Positions 6,846 to 9,595 of a stretch of 9,595 nt of DNA are shown in pieces. A model generated the notes under the pieces. That model ran no database searches, was not told where the DNA came from, and was given only the letters and a program-made list of their open reading frames with translations. Made by a program: the position numbers and the translations under genes. Origin of the DNA: Rhodospirillaceae bacterium (GTDB lineage Bacteria > Pseudomonadota > Alphaproteobacteria > Puniceispirillales > Puniceispirillaceae); NCBI GenBank assembly GCA_002731315.1, contig PCBG01000007.1:34152-43746 (forward strand), given 5' to 3'. Position 1 is the first letter of the stretch; every line of letters begins with the position of its first letter.

Positions 6846-7871
6846 ATGACTGATCTGTCCAAACCAGCCAAGAATATCCTGACAGACGCAGGAGCGGGTG
6901 GTGCCATTTCCCGATCAACATCTGAAGTAATTCACGCTTTTATTTCTGAGCGTTTGCCTGCACCCGGCCAACCCCTTTCCAACGCCGCTGCCCATCATTT
7001 CATGGCGCCTGGCAAGATGCTACGGGCAAAGATGGCGCTGCGAGCCGCAGATGCGCTCAAGGTCGATCGTGCGGCGGCAATGCATTGGGCCGCGGCGATT
7101 GAGGTGCTGCATAATGCCTCGCTGATCCATGATGATATTTGCGATGGTGACCGTCTGCGACGCGGTCGCCCAGCCGTTTGGTCATTATTTGGCCGTGACG
7201 TTGCGCTGACACTAGGAGACTGGCTGATTGCACTAGCGTTTGAACTTGCAGCAGAGGCGGCGCAACGCTCGCAGACACCCATGCTGGTGAAAGTTCTGGC
7301 AACACACATGAAAACCACCACCATTGGTGAGGCGCGCGAGTTCGATATCAGCCCGGTAGCCAGCTGGGATACATACCTGCAAGGCGCTGGCGACAAGACA
7401 GCCCCATTGCTGACGGCCCCACTGGAAGGTGTTGCAACCATGGCGCTGCACGGCAATTCGGCAACGACGATCGGTCAGTGTTTCCGGGCGCTCGGCAATG
7501 CCTATCAGATTGGCAATGATATTCTAAATTTTAGTGGTGGGGACGGTGCAAATACCTGCGGGTCCGACATGCGCCGCCGCGCGCCCAACGGCGTGGTTGT
7601 CTTGTTTCGCGCGACGCTGGATGATGAAAGCCGCACTGCCTTTGATGATTGGTATGCAAGCGGGGATGACGCAGGTTTTGATGGTTGGCTGGTGGCCATT
7701 TTGGACTCATCTGCTGCAAGCGAAGCGGCGAGACGGATGACGACGTTGATGGCGCGTGCGGGTGAATGTGCTGACACTTTGCCGGCTGAACTGAGTGCCG
7801 TCATCATACCTATACAGCAGTTGTTAAAGCAGGTATGCGTGAAGTCTATCGCTTCATTGAATCAGACATAA
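6846..7871 (+). CDS. crtE: Geranylgeranyl diphosphate synthase (polyprenyl synthetase family)
   Basis: CrtE condenses isopentenyl diphosphate units to geranylgeranyl diphosphate, the first committed precursor for carotenoids and retinal. I start it at the ATG at 6846 (341 residues). An upstream GTG at 6771 is in frame but sits inside the terminator and would add a low-complexity tail. In this numbering, PGKMLR at 55-60 stands for the usual GGKRLR. HDDICDGDRLRRGRP at 95-109 is the first aspartate-rich motif (Asp96, Asp97, Asp100). GEAREFD at 161-167 and GDKTAPL at 182-188 are the later substrate-binding blocks. The second aspartate-rich motif, normally DDxxD, reads NDILN (224-228), which is atypical. 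It lies ten bases before crtI and is probably transcribed with crtI and crtB. Its own ribosome binding site is weak. The product could be shorter or altered if the NDxxN change affects chain length. Confidence 0.92.
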   Translation: MTDLSKPAKNILTDAGAGGAISRSTSEVIHAFISERLPAPGQPLSNAAAHHFMAPGKMLRAKMALRAADALKVDRAAAMHWAAAIEVLHNASLIHDDICDGDRLRRGRPAVWSLFGRDVALTLGDWLIALAFELAAEAAQRSQTPMLVKVLATHMKTTTIGEAREFDISPVASWDTYLQGAGDKTAPLLTAPLEGVATMALHGNSATTIGQCFRALGNAYQIGNDILNFSGGDGANTCGSDMRRRAPNGVVVLFRATLDDESRTAFDDWYASGDDAGFDGWLVAILDSSAASEAARRMTTLMARAGECADTLPAELSAVIIPIQQLLKQVCVKSIASLNQT

Positions 7872-7881
7872 CTGCCGGATA

Positions 7882-9441
7882 ATGACAACGGCTCCAATTG
7901 GTAAACCAACTGCCCCCGCCAAACCTCCCAGGGCATCAAGCGCATTGCAGACAAGCGACGTTCTTGTGATCGGCGCTGGATTTGGCGGTATTGCTGCCGC
8001 CTTGCGGATGCGCTCGCGCGGCTATTCGGTCACACTTGTCGACCGACTGCAGGCCATCGGCGGGCGTGCGCAGGTCTTTGAGCGTGGTGGTTTTCGCCAT
8101 GATGCCGGCCCGACGGTTATTACTGCTCCATTTCTTTTTGACGAGCTTTTCGAGTTGTTCGGAGAGCGCCGCAAGGATTATCTCGAATTTCGACCACTCG
8201 ACCCCTGGTACCGTTTCCATTTTGACGATGGACAGCAATTTGACTATCGGCCTGGTATTGAAGATACCAATGCCGAAATCGCGCGTTTCGACGAACGGGA
8301 TATCAAGGGTTATGCCCGGCTACTGAAAACGTCAAAGGCGATTTTCGAGGTTGGTTTTGAAAAGCTGGCTGATAAGCCCTTCATACGCTTCACCAATATG
8401 TTGGCACAAGTCCCGGCCTTGCTGCGGCTGCGTAGCTACCGCACGGTCACCGGGCTTGTGTACAGCCACATCCGTCATCCGCTGCTACGGCAGGCCTTTT
8501 CGATCCATCCGTTGCTTGTTGGCGGCAACCCTTTCACTACTACATCTATCTATGCGCTGATCCACTATCTTGAACGCCAGTGGGGTGTGTTCTTCTGCAT
8601 TGGAGGCACTGGCAAGCTTGTGGCTGAACTGCATCGGTTGCTGGAGCGTGCCGGCGTATCGGTGCAGCTGGGGGTAGATATCGAACATATTGTGCAGCAA
8701 GGTGGAAAGGTGACCGGGGCGGTGGCTGTCGACGGGCGCCGCTACGATGCTTACAGAGTGATCTGCAATGGCGATCCGCCGACCGTATATAGCCAGATGA
8801 TGCCGGAGGACACTCGGCGCAAGAGGGCGCTGCCGGAAGCTTTAACACAATATTCAATGGGTTTGTATGTGCTGTTTTTTGGCACCCGCAAAACCTTTGA
8901 CGATGTAGCTCATCACACTATCTGGATGGGGCCGCGCTATCGGGAATTGCTGGCTGACATTTTTGATCGCAAAATTTTGGCGGATGATTTTTCACTTTAT
9001 TTGCACCGTCCCACAGCCACCGACAAGAGCTTTGCGCCAGACGGTTGCGACAGTTTCTATGTTCTGTGTCCGGTACCCAATTTGCTCGGCGATGTTGACT
9101 GGAAGACAGAAGGGCCAGCGCTCCGCGACCGCATTGTGGTGGCACTGGATCGCACCATCATGCCCGGACTCGGCGAAACAATTACAGAAGATTTCTGGAT
9201 GACCCCGGAAGATTTCCGTGATGATTATCGCTCGATGCATGGGGCTGGCTTTTCGATTGCACCGCTATTTGTGCAGTCTGCCTGGTTTCGGTACCATAAT
9301 CGCGACCCACATATTTCCAATCTGTATTTTGCTGCCGCAGGCGCACATCCAGGCGCCGGGATGCCAGGTGTGCTGTGTTCTGCTAAGGTTGTTGAACGGC
9401 TTATCGAGGAGGAGGAGCAGCAGGATCGCTCAAGCGGCTGA
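7882..9441 (+). CDS. crtI: Phytoene desaturase (lycopene-forming type)
   Basis: CrtI is an FAD-dependent, membrane-associated desaturase that converts phytoene stepwise to lycopene. The 519-residue protein has the expected length. A Rossmann fold opens at about residue 26 with VLVIGAGFGGIAAA (GxGxxG at 31-36), then Asp54 and IGGRA at 59-63, and DAGPTVIT at 74-81. The C-terminal family signature GAHPGAGMPGVLCSAKV lies at about 487-503. The first 25 residues are proline/alanine-rich and look like a non-conserved leader. The ATG at 7882 starts ten bases after the crtE stop with only a poor ribosome binding site, consistent with coupled translation. The number of desaturation steps is inferred from the context with crtB and a retinal protein, not from sequence. 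Expected in the pathway between CrtB and a lycopene cyclase. Confidence 0.95.
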   Translation: MTTAPIGKPTAPAKPPRASSALQTSDVLVIGAGFGGIAAALRMRSRGYSVTLVDRLQAIGGRAQVFERGGFRHDAGPTVITAPFLFDELFELFGERRKDYLEFRPLDPWYRFHFDDGQQFDYRPGIEDTNAEIARFDERDIKGYARLLKTSKAIFEVGFEKLADKPFIRFTNMLAQVPALLRLRSYRTVTGLVYSHIRHPLLRQAFSIHPLLVGGNPFTTTSIYALIHYLERQWGVFFCIGGTGKLVAELHRLLERAGVSVQLGVDIEHIVQQGGKVTGAVAVDGRRYDAYRVICNGDPPTVYSQMMPEDTRRKRALPEALTQYSMGLYVLFFGTRKTFDDVAHHTIWMGPRYRELLADIFDRKILADDFSLYLHRPTATDKSFAPDGCDSFYVLCPVPNLLGDVDWKTEGPALRDRIVVALDRTIMPGLGETITEDFWMTPEDFRDDYRSMHGAGFSIAPLFVQSAWFRYHNRDPHISNLYFAAAGAHPGAGMPGVLCSAKVVERLIEEEEQQDRSSG

Positions 9442-9463
9442 AAGGTAGTTGCCCGGCGATGCC

Positions 9464-9595
9464 ATGTTGCGGCACGGCATGTCGAATGAAAGGCTGACAT
9501 CCGAAGCATCACTCGCCGCGAATGGCAGGAGCTTTCATTGGGCGCGGCGCTTTTTGGGCCAGCGCATGGGTTATGATGCCGCCCGGCTCTATGCC
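9464..9595 (+). CDS. crtB: Phytoene synthase, N-terminal 44 codons only (3' end outside window)
   Basis: CrtB joins two geranylgeranyl diphosphates head to head into phytoene, the substrate of CrtI. The open frame from the ATG at 9464 runs off the right edge. Residues 20-44 (NGRSFHWARRFLGQRMGYDA, then ARLYA) match the conserved N-terminal region of squalene/phytoene synthases, where SFxxA is followed by RxxxxxLYAFCR. The catalytic DxxxD motifs would lie beyond the edge. A second ATG five codons later (9479) is also possible, as neither has a clear ribosome binding site; AAAGG at 9441-9445 is rather far from both. It begins 22 bases after the crtI stop in the same direction, which fits a crtE-crtI-crtB operon. 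Confidence 0.85.
   Translation, partial: MLRHGMSNERLTSEASLAANGRSFHWARRFLGQRMGYDAARLYA

Overview
The window looks like a chromosomal segment of a photoheterotrophic marine alphaproteobacterium. It carries a proteorhodopsin gene followed by crtE, crtI and the start of crtB, beside ordinary housekeeping and catabolic genes of moderate GC content. A SAR116-type (Puniceispirillum-like) origin is my best guess from this gene order and protein style. No marker gene in the window proves it.

Layout: (1) 1-2790, minus strand: an M20D amidohydrolase that runs off the left edge, preceded by and overlapping (ATGA) a GMC-family flavoprotein gene. The GMC gene is broken by an in-frame TAG at codon 6 and by a frameshift on an A6 run. 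(2) 2932-4317, plus strand: a TauE/SafE-type membrane permease and tag (3-methyladenine DNA glycosylase I). (3) 4569-5387, minus strand: a PlsC-like / putative-hemolysin-type acyltransferase, convergent with tag. (4) 5388-5969: a gene-free stretch of about 580 bp, AT-rich in its second half, holding the proteorhodopsin promoter region and a leader hairpin. (5) 5970-9595, plus strand: proteorhodopsin, a strong intrinsic terminator, then crtE, crtI and the first 44 codons of crtB.

How the genes work together: proteorhodopsin is a light-driven proton pump whose chromophore is retinal. CrtE makes geranylgeranyl diphosphate, CrtB makes phytoene and CrtI desaturates it to lycopene. Cyclisation (CrtY) and cleavage to retinal (Blh) would be needed to finish the chromophore; those genes are not in the window and probably lie past the right edge. 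The terminator between proteorhodopsin and crtE suggests that the abundant opsin is made from its own short transcript and the enzymes from read-through or a separate weak promoter.

No clearly new system is visible. The points most worth checking are a canonical A AAA AAG slippery heptamer exactly where the GMC gene changes frame, an Asn in place of a metal-ligand His in the M20D enzyme, a second aspartate-rich motif of CrtE reading NDxxN, and the hairpin and direct repeats upstream of proteorhodopsin.
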